A DNA stretch of 64,000 nucleotides, from positions 17,178,093-17,242,092 of the forward strand of contig CM055110.1 in NCBI GenBank assembly GCA_029204225.1, in the 5' to 3' direction. Below are positions 34,832 through 48,295 of the stretch, piece after piece. Under the pieces are notes generated by a model that saw only the letters and a program-made list of their open reading frames with translations, ran no database searches and was not told the origin of the DNA. Within the stretch, counting starts at the first letter, position 1, and each line of letters starts with the position of its first letter. The translations under genes and the position numbers were made by a program. This DNA is from Diphasiastrum complanatum (lineage: Eukaryota > Streptophyta > Lycopodiopsida > Lycopodiales > Lycopodiaceae).

Positions 34832-35610
34832 AAAGATTTCATATGGTAGATGCAAAAGCTACTGATACACCTATGGAGTCTCATGTAAAGCTAACTATAA
34901 GAAGTAATTAAAGATCCTTCGAGGACAATACTCTCTATAGGAAGCTATTTGCTTCACTCATCTATCTAACCATTACTACACCTGATCTAAGCTATTGTGT
35001 TGGAAGATTGAGTCAATTCATGCAAGATCCTAGTGAGGAGCATTGGAAGCTAGGAAGGCGAGTTTTGAGGTACATCATTGGAACTCGAGATTTTGGCATA
35101 TTGTATGAGGGATCATCAGCTAATCTTTTTGGATTTTCAGATTCGGACTATGCTGGAGATGTAATGGATAGGAAATCCATTAGTGCTTATTGTATTTTCA
35201 TAGGTGATGCAGCTATATCATGGATGTCAAAGAAACAAGCCACTATCTCATTGTCATCTAGTGAGGCCGAGTACAAAGCTCTTACACATTGCACAAAGGA
35301 GATGGTATGGATCAAGAGGATGATCAAGAATCTTCACTTGCTGGATGATCAAGAATCTTTTGTGACAATCAATCACCCCAAAGAATGGCATCCAATCCTA
35401 TCTTTCATGCTAGGAGCAAGCATATTGAGATACAATATCATTTTGTGAGGGAGCGAGTCATTGCAAAGGAGGTGGAGCTTCAACATGTGTCTTCAAGGGA
35501 ATGTGTAGCTGATATTTTCACCAAAGCATTGGGAAGAGACTTGTTCATGAAGCATAGGACTTCACTTGGAGTATTATCAAAGTCTATGCTAAAACTAGTT
35601 GAAGAGGGAG
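34832..35610 (+). pseudogene. RT end and RNase H of Copia D
   Basis: After the shift: ILERFHMVDAKATDTPMESH, one stop, then LTITTPDLSYCVGRLSQFM, FGFSDSDYAGDVMDRKSISA, ATISLSSSEAEYKALTHCTK and, in another frame, HIEIQYHFVRERVIAKEVEL and ADIFTKALGRDLFM. Three breaks separate these blocks. GAAGAGGGAG before the LTR is the polypurine tract. Confidence 0.85.
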
Positions 35611-36259
35611 TGTGAAAGATTCAACTAGTTTCATCACATTTTGCAATATTTCCATATTTGACATATTGAGGCTAAAACTTGTTTTAGACTTAGAGGTTGA
35701 CTTTTCAAAGTTCATTAGTCTAAATTTCATTTGAATAAACACTTTTTGAAAGTGTGGAAAAGATAGAATGCGAGTTTGAGTAGATTCAATTTGAATAAGT
35801 TGGGTACATTGAATCTAGACCCAAAATTAGTAGGGTTAGCATTTTGGTGGGAAAGCCAAGTGGCCAAATAGGGTTTGGACCTGCTATAAAAGGATGTATC
35901 TCGTGGAGAGAGTCTTCTTCTCTCTTCTCTATTTCATTTCATGCTTATACATGGTTCTCTTGGGTTCTACTATCCATTGGTGCACTATCTTGGTGATTGC
36001 TTGCAATTCTATGTGTAGAATGATCTATATTTGCTATTTTTGGATCCAAACATGTGAAATATAGTATCTTACTGGTTTTGTACAGACAACAGTAGTACAT
36101 AATCATTTCATTCAAGTTTGATCCAGTTCTATTGTGTTTGCATCTCAAATTGTGTGTAGATGCTGATTTTTCTACATTGGTGAGATTGGTAGTGTATTTC
36201 TCCTTCTAACCAAAGATCATTCAACTAGATTGGATCTTAAGGATCTGAAATCTCTCACA
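35611..36259 (+). repeat. 3' LTR of Copia D
   Basis: Begins TGTGAAAGATTC and ends GAAATCTCTCACA. A TATA-like CTATAAAAGG lies near 35885 and AATAAAC near 35735. Gypsy E coding sequence resumes directly after it. Confidence 0.85.
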
Positions 36260-36830
36260 TCTTACACAGTTACTTAAGAAGCAAGTTGCTTATATTTGGA
36301 TGGCAGCACAACAAAGAGCATTCGAAGTACTTAAGCACAAACTGATTAATGCTCTAATAATGAGACCACCTAACTGGACGAAACTATTTCATTGTTATGT
36401 TGATTTGTCAGCATTCGCAATTGGTGTTTGTCTGAGACAGAAAGATGAACAGAAGAAAGATCATCATATACTATGCAAGTCGCCAGCTTAGCTCCTCGGA
36501 AAAAAATTATTCGACAACAGAAAAGGAAGCTCTTGGAATGATTTTTACTGTAAAGAAATTTTGGCATTATTTGCTGGGATATGCTTTTATATTCGAGCAT
36601 ACATCGGACGCGGACGTCGGAGTTTGCGTGATATGTTATTGTGTTCCATGTTGATCATTATGCTTTAACGTATCTTGTTAATAAACTTGATTTATCTGGA
36701 CGAATAGCTGGCTGGGTTTTGTTGCTACAAGAGTTCAATTATCAAGTAGAGCTTCGACAAGGGAAGTATTATACTAATGTTGATTGTCTTTCACGTCTAA
36801 GTATGGGAAGGACTGAAGAACCGTTGAATG
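36260..36830 (+). pseudogene. RNase H of Gypsy E
   Basis: LLKKQVAYIWMAAQQRAFEV leads into [40 protein letters not shown] and [20 protein letters not shown], each matching Gypsy C closely. A 52-nt, GC-rich insert (about 36595-36646) absent from C breaks the frame at [25 protein letters not shown] marks the end. Confidence 0.8.
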
Positions 36831-38100
36831 ATGACTTTCCAGATGAAAATTTGTTCGAGATATCCTTTACGAATTTTTTATATTCTGATATATTAATTTA
36901 TCTTAAAGACCAGATATATCTTGATGGACATGATTTGGAGAAGAAAATAGTATCTCGATACAAGGTTGCACCTTATACCATCATTAACAATGTTCTGTAT
37001 AAGCTTGGTGCAAATCATCAGCTAAGAAGGTGTCTTGAAGTAGAAGATATACCAAAGGTTATTCAAGCCTTACATTCTAAAGACACTGGTGGACATTTCA
37101 CTTTAAAGAATACTGTTAATAAAATTTTGACCACCAAATATTCGTGGCCTACCATGTTTGAGGATGTTTCTATTTATATTCGATCTTGTGATCCATGATA
37201 GAGATCTGGTAAACCAACCGAATCCATGAATTGGCCATTGATGCCAATCATTCCACTTGCACCATTTGAAAAGTAGGGGATTGACTTTGTTGGATCAATT
37301 AAGCCAGTAACTCAACACACAAAATGTCAATAGATTTTGGTAGCAACGGATTATGCAACGAATAATGTTGAAGCAGAAGCGATGAAACGAAACAATGCGA
37401 AAACTGTCACTGCTTTTCTATTCAAGTCTATAATAACACATTATGGGTGTCCTCTTGAGTTAGTTAGTGAGCGTGGTGCTCATTTTCTTATTGATACGAT
37501 CCGACTATTGACTAATTATTTTCTGATCAAACACAGAAAGACAACCCCATATAATCCGAAAGCCAATGGATTAACTAAACGAGCGAATGGAATTTTATGC
37601 GAAATCCTTAATAAGATTACTGTTGCACATTGCTACAAATTGGGATCAAAAGCTACCTTTAGTGCTCTAGGCATATAGAAACACAGAGAAGATCACAACA
37701 AAACAGACTCTTTATTTTCTTACATATGGTATGCATCCAATTCTTCTGATTGAATTCTTGGTGCCCACTTTTCGACTACAAGCAGAAAGAATCGAAGACG
37801 ATTGTATTAATAAAAGGTTTTTAACCATTGACGAACTGTCCGAATCACGAAACAATTTAAAGGAGATTACAGAGAAAATACAGGAGGAGCGAAAGAAAAA
37901 GCATAATACCCGTAAAAAATTGTTACTCTTAAGGTTGATGATTATGCTTTGATATATGACAATTGACATCAAAAAAAGTTACATATGAGATGGATGAGAC
38001 CATATAAGGTTATCAAACTATTTGAAAATGGTTCTGTCCAACTTCAGTCATTGGACGGTGAATTATTGTCAACACGTATTAACGTTCCAGACTGAAGAAA
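36831..38100 (+). pseudogene. Integrase of Gypsy E
   Basis: GGHFTLKNTVNKILTTKYSW and IYIRSCDP (zinc-binding part), a stop, then IDFVGSIKPVTQ (first Asp), LELVSERGAHFLID (second Asp changed to Glu) and NPKANGLTKRANGIL. The C-terminal module reads MRWMRPYKVIKLF and QLQSLDGELLSTRINVPD. Stops at 37199, 37275 and 37330 and several shifts make it inactive. Confidence 0.8.
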
Positions 38101-38497
38101 TATTACCTTTGACGAAGGATTTTGAGGGGAGAATATTTTGAGTATCTATGAGAATCTTTCGAACATCTATCTCGAATTTTTCTTTTTCTTCTTCTCGAAA
38201 TTTTCTTTTTCTAAGCTTTGTCATTCTGAATTTTTTTTTTTCTGCTATACTTATTTAGTTAATTATTATTTATTATTTTATTTATTGTTTACTCTTTTAT
38301 GGATTTAGTGAATCTCCTTTATTAAATGTGTATTTGTACACGTGTGATAAAAGGTCATTCATAATTATATTCATATTTATGACCACATGGAAGATTGCAT
38401 ATGCATGATTATTTTTAAATTTTAACGGTCTTAAATTAATTAAAGATCATTTTTTAGCCACTGCCTTAGTTTATGAAGTGACAAATGTCAAATCATA
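38101..38497 (+). other. Post-pol spacer of Gypsy E
   Basis: AT-rich spacer equivalent to the region of C that holds the TTCNNGAA cluster. Here I see only one perfect TTCTCGAA, near 38195. It also contains TACACGTGTGATA. Confidence 0.5.
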
Positions 38498-41319
38498 TTG
38501 CCATGTAATCATCTTCTCCACTGTCACATTGTTAAACATTGTAATTTTTTATTTTCACTTTATACTTTCTTTTTTCTCTTACGATTTCCATCGCTCACTA
38601 CTCTCGTGCTCGTTATCACTCTTCTGTCATTCTGTTGTGCTTTTACGATCAAAATGGATGCAAGTGCGAGCACAAGTGTAACCATCAATTGGAAAATTCA
38701 AGCATCCATTCAACTTGCTTCAATTCAGTCCTTACTGGATCGTTGTAGGTTGAGTGATTTGAAAGTGGATCCATCAATCGTGTTGCCAGAGGTCAGCACC
38801 GAGTTTGTTCACTCTATTCACACGGTGGCTGATTCTGATTTCCAGGTTACCTTGCGGAACACTACCTTTATTGTGAATGAAGGCATATTTTCTGAAGACC
38901 TTGGATTGCCAACTGATGGGACAGGCAATGTCACTTCCAAGGATGCTATTGATGAGTCAACTTACTTTTTGTTGAACTGCTTTGTACCTAGCAAGGGGTA
39001 CAAGATCACCATGGTAAAGGACGTGCAGATGAAGTTTTTCTGCAAGTACGCGAACCAGGTGCTCTTTATTACTGATGCTGATGCGACAATTTTGGCATAG
39101 AATTTTGGCTACTTGATTGATGCTCTAGCGGGTCAGCCAATATGCTTTGGTTCTATTACATACAAAGCATTTTTGCGCTGGATCAAGTATAAGAAGTTTG
39201 TTGTAGTGGAATCACATATCTCACGTTGTGCGATCATTTTGACATTCTTACTCAGACAGAGCAGGGAGTATTGGCAGGATGGATGCTAGCACCAACAAAG
39301 ATTGAGCTGTCAAGCCTCCTACAGGACGCCCCTATTCCACAAGACCAACCAGCAGCTTCTTTTGCCATAGAGGTTGATGCAGTAGTAGTTTCGACGGAAG
39401 CTATTGATGCAAGAGAGGATGCTGCTGCAAAACCTTCTATTGTTGATGACTCTTTAGCTGTCGTTCTTGTCTCTCGCATGACCTCTCCGAAGCCGAAGAG
39501 CTCTACATCTACGGATGATGAAGAAATTGTCTCCGATAAAGGCAAAAGAGTAGAGGAGGAGGCTACTGACGAAGAGGCAGGTGGTATCACCAATTCTCCC
39601 TAGGTGCCAAGGATATTTTTAGAGGAGGATCAATGCATTCGACCTGCAGATAGAAGACAGTATGATGCAGCTGTTCCAGCAAATAGACGAGATGACCAGC
39701 AACATAGAGTTGTTGTCCAAACAAAATTCATCTCTGGAGGCAAACAACCAGAAGCTGAATGAGCGAAACCACTCTTTGGGCAGACTACTCTAGAAAGCTA
39801 ATGATGAAGCCCAGTTATTAGAAGATACCAATAAGGCACTTCAAGCCAAATCTACAGAATTGCAAGAAAAAATTTGATTCATTGACAGCTGAACTCATAA
39901 GGTCAGGGCAGAAAAGGCTTCTCTACAAACCAAGCTGAATTATGACGAAGGCCTAAAAGAATAAAGACAGAAACTGCCTTACAACTATGTAGCAGCTCTG
40001 GACTAATTCAGATAGATTTGTCGAAGCTGTAGTCTCCTCAAGACCAAATGTTGAAAAATTTTCGAGTCGAATTTTCGATTCCACTCGAGAACGACAAAGC
40101 ACTTGTCGAGGAGGAACTTGCTAAGCTGAAAGAGTTATCAGCTGAAACGACTACTTGCTCCGGGCCAGATGCACATGAAGAGTATTCTAGGCCTTGGAGA
40201 AGATTGATGAGTTCACTAAGCTGCTCCAGACAACTCGAAACTATACAGGGGTGGTAGATCACCTGGAGTATGCAGAGGCCTGTATGAAGATTTTTGATCT
40301 ACAGAAGGAGGTATCAGACCTCAAGTAGCAGCTCAAAGACTAGAAGCTTGCTGCAGATATCCACAGGCAAGACATCGCAGAAGCACAGCCTAAAACAAGG
40401 CACAGAAGAGGAATCAGTTGAAGGTATGTGCGAAACTCTTTCAAGTTTTTTTTGAAAGATTCTGGAAATGGAGTCCTTGCCATTTCAATGTGGAGTTACA
40501 GTGGCATATAGATTATCCGATGCTACCAGGCTTGATAGGCATGGCATTCGAGGACTGGCAGACAGAGTGGGACAAAGAAGACTTCCTTTGGTTATGGAAC
40601 CAACTTAGCATAGAACAGAAGGACTGTCTATGTTGGGCCATAATCTAGGAAAAATTCAAAGCCGTGCCATTCGGGTCAATGGAGTTGTACATAGGGTCAA
40701 CATTTTTATATGCGCTGGAGTACATCCAAATCAAGGCGGTTTTTGCAGCATAACGACTCGAGGCAAAAGTTTTGGAGAAAGCATGTCTAGTTAAAGTTGT
40801 ATTCACCAGAAGGCTGGGCAAATATCGACGAATTCGACGATGCAGGCCTGTTGTTGGATATCAACTTGGCATATCCGAAGCTGTATAGTATTTACACTGA
40901 TTGGAAGTGCAAGTTTTCTAGTTATTTTGCGGAGATAAAACATAATTTGCAAGATAGATTTAAATCCCGCAAATATAGATGATTGTGTACATATAATTTT
41001 GGCAGTTCGGCAATTTGCAGCCAAAGTTTTATTTTCTATTCAAAGTTTATTTGTAAAATATAAATTTATTCAGTTTTCAGCTATTCTATTTGAACAGTTT
41101 GTACTTAGTAAAGATTCTGAAGAAGATTTTCAATTAGTACAAGAATTGTTCAATGGCTCTCCTCTCCTTGTGAGATTGTTGCCTTATGGCAACTTACCTA
41201 TCGGGAGATATACAAGGGCCAAAGAAGATGTATTGTTGCTCGAGTGCCAAAGAGATCTCGAGATGGCGCAACAACTACATAAAGCTTTTTTCTTCTATAT
41301 TGCGTTACAGATTATGTAA
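38498..41319 (+). pseudogene. Post-pol extra ORF of Gypsy E
   Basis: Function unknown. The likely start is ATG 38654, where the match to Gypsy C begins (MDASASTSVTIN in E, MASRSSSSSTII in C). The frame is open upstream to 38498 and adds a very hydrophobic stretch (FLFSLYTFFFLLRF, LVLVITLLSFCCAF). The first domain (LSDLKVDPSIVLPEVSTEFV, FIVNEGIFSEDLGLPTDG) ends near 39100. An acidic Ser/Thr-rich part (39226-39603), a coiled-coil-like stretch (ALQAKSTELQEKI near 39840) and a C-terminal part with IGMAFEDWQTEWDKEDFLWL (40418 onward) follow; a last open piece is 40999-41319. Total length is about 2.7 kb, like the corresponding ORF of G. Several stops interrupt it. Confidence 0.6.
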
Positions 41320-41450
41320 TGTTGAGTTTCATATGAGATAATGCTTATTTTTGTCGCGGAACACGAAATTATTCTTTTCTAAGGAATGAACAAATCTTGA
41401 AAGGAAGAATATATGTTCACGAGGACGTTTCACATTTGAGAAGGGGGATA

Positions 41451-42830
<1,380 letters not shown>

Positions 42831-43543
42831 TGATTCTCAGGTGCGCTACGTGTTCCATAAAGGTTTTACTGTAGACGAGAATATCATCTAAGAATACCAC
42901 CACAAACTTCCCCAAATATGGATAAAATAAATTGTTCATCATTTGTTGGAACGTTGCTAGCGCATTCGTTAACCCAAATGGCAACACTAAGAATTCATAA
43001 TGACCAAATCTAGAATGAACTCCTGGCTTTTGGATATCTTTCGACTTGATTCTTATTTGATAGTACTCTGTCTTGAGATCTATCTTAGTGAAATATTGTG
43101 TTCCACTTATTATTTAAGCCCTTCTAATCCACACACATGTGGAAACCTCCAACTTTATACGTTTTCAGAAGAACAGGAGCGCCCCACGGTGATTTACTAG
43201 CTATAGGTTGTAAATGTCCCATCCTTAGATGGTCTTCTATTTTACTCGAAATCTCTGTCTCCTCTTTCTGAGAAAACCTGTAAGGTTGTCTAGAGACAGA
43301 TTGACTTCTTGGAATTAACTCAATCCTATGATTTACTAACCTAGAAGGTGGTAAACCATGAGGTAATTTAATTGGAAAAACATTTCTAAATTCATTTATG
43401 ATTTGTTTTTTCATTGCTTGTTCATGATCTAAATTTACTGAGTTAAGAATTGTTGAGAATTCACAACCATTTAGATACATATCCGGAACATCCACAACTA
43501 GAATAGAAAATATAGAAAAAATCTCATACTTAGAATAGTCCAA
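42831..43543 (-). pseudogene. RT of Gypsy I (N-terminal two thirds)
   Basis: FRNVFPIKLPHGLPPSRLVN, RFSQKEETEISSKIEDHLRM and SPWGAPVLLKTYKVGGFHMC open the RT. After a frame shift MPFGLTNALATFQQMMNNLF and KFVVVFLDDILVYSKTFMEH give the palm with FLDD. The gene is cut in HLRI by Gypsy E. Confidence 0.85.
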
Positions 43544-43548
43544 TGCTT

Positions 43549-44010
43549 CTATTTCATTAATTGTAGAAATATATCCAACAGAGGTACAAAATTACTGCCA
43601 AATAATGTACCTACCTTATCACTTTCCTTGAGAACATGCTTCTCAAAATCAATTATCGGAGAAGGCAATTTACCAAATAACCATTCATATTCCAAAATCA
43701 AAGTAGTACGAGCTAGTTCTAAAACATAAAAATTAACTAATTCTACATGTCCTTGCAACAAAACTGGAAGATTCGGGACTTTTACATTCCAAGTCCTGAA
43801 GCTAGATAAACATTATATCTATGATTGTTGGCTTCAGTTTCGAAGCTGAGTTTCTGCACAAGATGAGAATTAATAAAATTATGAGTTGAACCACTATCCA
43901 ATCACTTTTTGATCTTTGACTGTGCCAATTAAATGGAAAAGTTCATTAGGCAAGAAAGAAGTAGTACTAAAAGAACATGCACAATCACAATCTATCAGGT
44001 TAATTTTCCA
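43549..44010 (-). pseudogene. Protease region of Gypsy I
   Basis: QGHVELVNFYVLELARTTLI and LEYEWLFGKLPSPIIDFEKH correspond to the strand after the retropepsin flap and the usual GxxWL turn. The DSG region near 43890 is damaged (DSGSTHNFIN-like words in a broken frame). Confidence 0.55.
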
Positions 44011-44019
44011 ACGTCTTAC

Positions 44020-44633
44020 TATTACCACCAGGGATCTCGATCATATCAGCCGACATTTTCTTCCTTTCTAGATAAAATTTCATCATATGTCTAGGCTTTT
44101 TGCAGACAAAACATAATTTTTTTTTGTTAGCCTTTTCCCGAGACAGATCTCTTGAATCTTTTTCTCTTCAGTTTTTTGGGTTTCGACGCTATTCGATCTA
44201 ATTCATCAAAATGTTGAACTTGGTCTGGACCGTGCTTCTTCTCTTTTTTGGTTTTCAAAGCAGTTGGGATTTGCGCACACTGCTTCCTGGATGCCACCAC
44301 TATGGAATCATATGCTTTTGAGATTCGAACACATCCTCGAGGTTTTGAAGCATGTTTTGCCTGCATTCATTTTGATAGTCGGCTGGCAAAAATTGCCAAA
44401 GTGCCAACTTTGTATCAAATCCATGAAATCCTGGATATAAGGGTCTAAGCGCTTAGTACCCATTCTGGAATTCACAAATCTCTGAATAGTATTCAACGAC
44501 ATCCGCTATCACGAAAGCTTTTTTGAAAACTTCCGCAAAAGCATCCCAAGTAGCTTGCTTCACCGATAAATCTCGCCACCATGATGGCGCTTTGCCGCAT
44601 AAGAATAGCACGACACTTTCAATTGTCATCTCA
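44020..44633 (-). pseudogene. Gag of Gypsy I
   Basis: On the minus strand WWRDLSVKQATWDAFAEVFK and LNTIQRFVNSRMGTKRLD belong to a Ty3 capsid. A knuckle degraded to CFVCKKPRHMMKFY (last Cys lost) lies near 44085. The 5' part is missing because Copia H inserted at 44633. Confidence 0.65.
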
Positions 44634-44905
44634 GTTAGAATTAAAGTAGAATCACCGTGTTACTCTACTGTGGGTCCTATCAGTGGATAAGGATCAGTTG
44701 GCCTCGCCACGAGGCAAGTCGACGGGACACGCATCCCGCCAATAGCAACCTGGGTCATGCATGGGTTGCCTGAGTGAACAACTATATGTACAGTGTAATT
44801 TCATTTTGGGAAATACAGTTGCTATGTGAGCTTGCTGGGGAGAGTGTTCTCTGTCTGTGTTACTGTGTAGCATGATCTGTGTTCCTGTGCAAAGCAAATT
44901 CTAAG
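44634..44905 (+). repeat. 5' LTR of Copia H
   Basis: Starts GTTAGAATTAAAG and ends AATTCTAAG, which are inverted repeats of each other. This is not the usual TG...CA; the shared sequence of both copies begins with at most one A before GTTAG. Confidence 0.75.
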
Positions 44906-44906
44906 T

Positions 44907-44918
44907 TGGTATCAGAGC
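44907..44918 (+). other. Primer-binding site of Copia H
   Basis: TGGTATCAGAGC, initiator tRNA-Met type, one base after the LTR. Confidence 0.9.
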
Positions 44919-46217
44919 CGTACAGGGAGTGTACACAGTACAACATCGCCGTTGAAGAGAGCTTCGGGAGAACTGTCTTCTGAGAGTTCGGGGTTTACGG
45001 CAGGTTGAAGACGGAAAGAGAAGCACCGGTGCACAGTTTCTAGTTTATAGAGGCTTGCTAAGCTCAGCAGAGGGATTATTAGCCTGTGCATGGCATCAGA
45101 CAGGGAAAAATTTGGTGAAAAATTGACAATTTTGAAGCCAACTGAAATTCGAAACCGGGCTTCGGGTTACGGTTTTTATACATAACTGGTGATTTCTTCG
45201 CTGTTTGTGCACCGTTTTGGATGTTGTAAGGACAAGAAGGAAGCTAATCACATTGTCAACCAGCCATGGAGAGATTCTGAGATTTATGTCAGAGATTTGT
45301 CTCCAGACAGTTAACCTAGCAGATTTGCGATAAAAAGATGAAAAAAAGCCACTTTGTCAAGTTGAGCTAAAATCACCATTTCTCCATGGAATTTATTGAG
45401 CGAACACTCTACAATCTTGGAAACAGTAGGGCGACCTTGCTCCAGGCCTCAAATTGTGCTCAAATCGACCCATAGGCGAATTAGATCAAGAAAATTTGAG
45501 TGTGGAGAGGCGCGGCGGTAGACAGGGAGGTCGTTGGCTATTCGCGTGTGGAACCAGGGTGAGAGCGTAGCATCTGGAAGGCCATAGCGATTGTAGGAGC
45601 GCGACTCAACACCCAGATGCAGCTTGGACCTTTGGATGAGGTGTCAGATGCATCGACGGTCCAGAACTTGTGATGGGAGAGAAACATGGACCACAAGATT
45701 TGGTTCAGCCATCGGATGGGATTTGAACAGGGCCCTGAAGAAGTGAAGTGCATTTTGGCCTTCAACTTCATTAAAAAATTTTCATACTGAAATTGGAGGG
45801 TCCCTTCACAAGTGAAGAGTGAAGTTTCTTCAAGGTGAAGAAACAGTTCAAAAACTAGAAAAGTCCCTATTTTTGGGTCCTTTGCCCTTTTTGACCCAAA
45901 CGAAAGGCTATAACCTCCAAACGAAGGGCACCTGGACTGTACTTGCAAGTACGGTACAACAAAATAGAGTGATTGCAGCGGAGAAAGTGTTCGGAGTACG
46001 CCAAAAGTGATTTCACCATTCCACTGGGCACGTTGTTGGGAGTTGACGACTGAGTGCATTTCGGAAGGCGACGCCGATTTGGCTTTCAAATTGGTGGAAA
46101 AGCGGCGAGTGGCCTGGTAAGAGAAAAAGTGCGGGTCATTATTTTCAAGTTCTGACATCACTGTTGGCCTCGGCATACTGTTCTTAGCCTAAGGCAAAAG
46201 TTTCAGGCAGTTTTGCA
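44919..46217 (+). other. Leader of Copia H
   Basis: A 1.3-kb untranslated leader, long for a Copia element. The sense strand has no useful frame. A 213-codon frame on the opposite strand (45538-46176) has no recognisable domain and I treat it as chance. Confidence 0.5.
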
Positions 46218-46800
46218 ATGGCAAACATGGGAGAGTCCATTTTGAGTGAAAGTAGCAAATTGGATGGGATTGCCAACTATGCAATGTGAAAATTCAAAAT
46301 GAAAAACATATTGATGGAGAAAGATGTGTGGGAAGTCGTCACAAGTGATGAAAGAAGGCCGCCAAATGAAGCGGATATCAAAGCGTTCGACAAAAAGATG
46401 AGGAAAGCTTTGACCTTCATTAACTTGTCAGTGAAGGATCACATCATTACCCATGTTTGTGATGCTGTTACACCCAGATAGGCATGGGATGTGCTAAAGG
46501 AGCAGTTCGAGACATCAAATCCGTCAAGAATCATGTTTCTGAAGTCAAAGTTGAATAGTGCCAGCATGGAGCAAGGAGAGCACATTCAGACATACATGAC
46601 CAGAATCAAGACAATGAGAGATGAACTGCATTCTATTGGTGAGCGCATACGTGATGTGGAGCATTGTGCAGCATTGCAGAACCCTATCAGATTTTTGTGA
46701 GCGGAATAGCATCAAGAGAAAGATTGCCAACCTTTGACGAGCTCATGGGAATCTTGATGCAGGAAGAGCAACGACGAGAAATGGTGAAAGCTAGACGTCA
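46218..46800 (+). pseudogene. Gag of Copia H
   Basis: ATG 46218 opens MANMGESILSESSKLDGIAN, then YAM and TGA (46287-46289) at the conserved tryptophan, then KFKMKNILMEKDVWEVVTSD. Later blocks are INLSVKDHIITHVCDAVTP, a stop, AWDVLKEQFETSNPSRIMFL and YMTRIKTMRDELHSIGERIR. The frame is lost at LMQEEQRREM and the zinc knuckle is missing. Confidence 0.75.
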
Positions 46801-48293
46801 ATATCAAATGCATATTCCTAGGATATGATGATCGTGTGAAGGGCTATAGATGTTTTGATCAAGTGGAAAACAAAATCCATATAAGCCGTGATGTTATCTT
46901 TGATGAATCCAAGATGTATGAAGATGAGGATGCTGAGAAGATAGACACATCCACTGGGAAAGATGGTATAGTGAGGATACCACCTGATGATGATCCATTC
47001 ATTGACCTTCCGAGTGATGAACATGAGGATACATCTCAAGATACTACTACTCAACCTCAAGAGACAGGTTGGAGAGGTAGGGACAAACCTTTTGGTGCAA
47101 GAAGGATTGAAGTTGCAGGTGACAAACGCAAGGAGAAGGATGTACCGTGGGATACATTTTCACCAGGAAGCCGATCACCTGACATGAAGCTCCCCAAGTG
47201 GTTTGAGAGATTGTTGGAGAGCCGTGACATGGATGACTTTCCAGGATCATCTAGCTAGGGAGAGCTACAAAGATCAACAAGAGAGAAGACACAACCTGAA
47301 AGGTATGAAGAAAATTATGCTCTCTTATCTAGCATTATTCAAAGCAAAGAACCTTCGACTTATGGTGAAGCGAAGAATGATGACATTTGGGTCAAGGCCA
47401 TGGGAAGTGGAGTCAATTGCTAAGCATAGCACATGGGACTTAGTAGAACCACCAGTTGGCAAGAAACCCATTGGTTGCAAATGGGTATACAGGACTAAGT
47501 ACCATGCAGATGGAAGTATAGCAAAGCACAAAGCAAGATTGGTGATCAAAGGGTACGCACAAAATAAAGGCATCGACTATGAGAAGACCTTTGCATCGGT
47601 TTGTAAGTGGAATACTCTACGTCTACTTATTGCTTTAGCTTCACATTTTGGTTGGCCTTTGCATCAGATGGATGTGAAATTTTCTTTTCTAAATGGTGAG
47701 TTAGAAGAAGAAGTGTTCATAGATCAACTTGAAGGCTTTGTAGCGAAGGGACATGAAAATAAAGTATGTCGCTTGAAGAAAGCGCTTTATGGTCTTAAAC
47801 AAGCACCACGTGCGTGGTATAGCAGGATTGATGCCTACTTTCGTTCAAAGGGAATGGTGAGAACACATTTTGATCCAAATCTATATGTCTTATGCTTTGA
47901 TGGTATGGTTGCTTTGATTGCAATTTATGTTGATGACTTGATTATTATGGGAAATAGTCAAGAGATGATAGACATGATCAAGAAAGACCTCATGGAACAA
48001 TTCGAGATGACAGATCTCAGCCTGATGCATTACTGCCTTGGAGTAGAAGTGTGGCAAAAAGGACATGAAGTGGGTTTAACACAGGTGAAGTATGTCAAAG
48101 AGTTGCTGCACAGGTTTAGGTTGTAGGATTGCAAACCAGTAAACACTCCTATTGAAACCAGGTAAAAATCTTTCTAAGATTGATGAGTCACAGTCATTTG
48201 ATGCTATGCTGTATAGACAGTTAGTAGGGAGCTTGATTTACCTTACCACGGCTAGACCAGATATATGCTATGTTGTTGGCATTGTAAGTTAGT
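46801..48293 (+). pseudogene. Integrase tail and RT of Copia H
   Basis: CIFLGYDDRVKGYRCFD and NKIHISRDVIFDESK are the end of the integrase region; protease and core are deleted. An acidic linker leads to RT: AKHSTWDLVEPPVGKKPIGC, LHQMDVKFSFLNGELEEEVF, KALYGLKQAPRAWYSRIDAY and IAIYVDDLIIMGN. The RT frame is open to 48126, then a stop and a shift precede LVGSLIYLTTARPDICYVVG. Confidence 0.85.
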
Positions 48294-48295
48294 TT

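Larger units (their letters stand above)
31221..36259 (+). mobile_element. Chimeric Copia element (5' part F, 3' part D)
   Basis: A 760-bp LTR, tRNA-Met site and gag of one family (F) are joined near 32890 to pre-integrase, integrase, RT, RNase H and a 649-bp LTR of another family (D). The two LTRs share no recognisable sequence, so this is not one element with old LTRs. D had inserted in Gypsy E, whose sequence resumes directly after the D LTR at 36260. The protease is missing at the junction. Confidence 0.75.
42831..44633 (-). mobile_element. Gypsy element I (chromovirus-like), internal part
   Basis: Minus-strand gag, protease and RT without LTRs, cut on the left by the E LTR and on the right by Copia H. 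The RT is of the chromovirus kind and differs from C, E and G. Confidence 0.8.

Noticed and set aside
45538-46176. 213-codon frame on the minus strand in the leader of Copia H
   Set aside because: It is antisense to a retrotransposon leader, has no recognisable domain, and the Ser/Leu-rich composition fits a chance frame.
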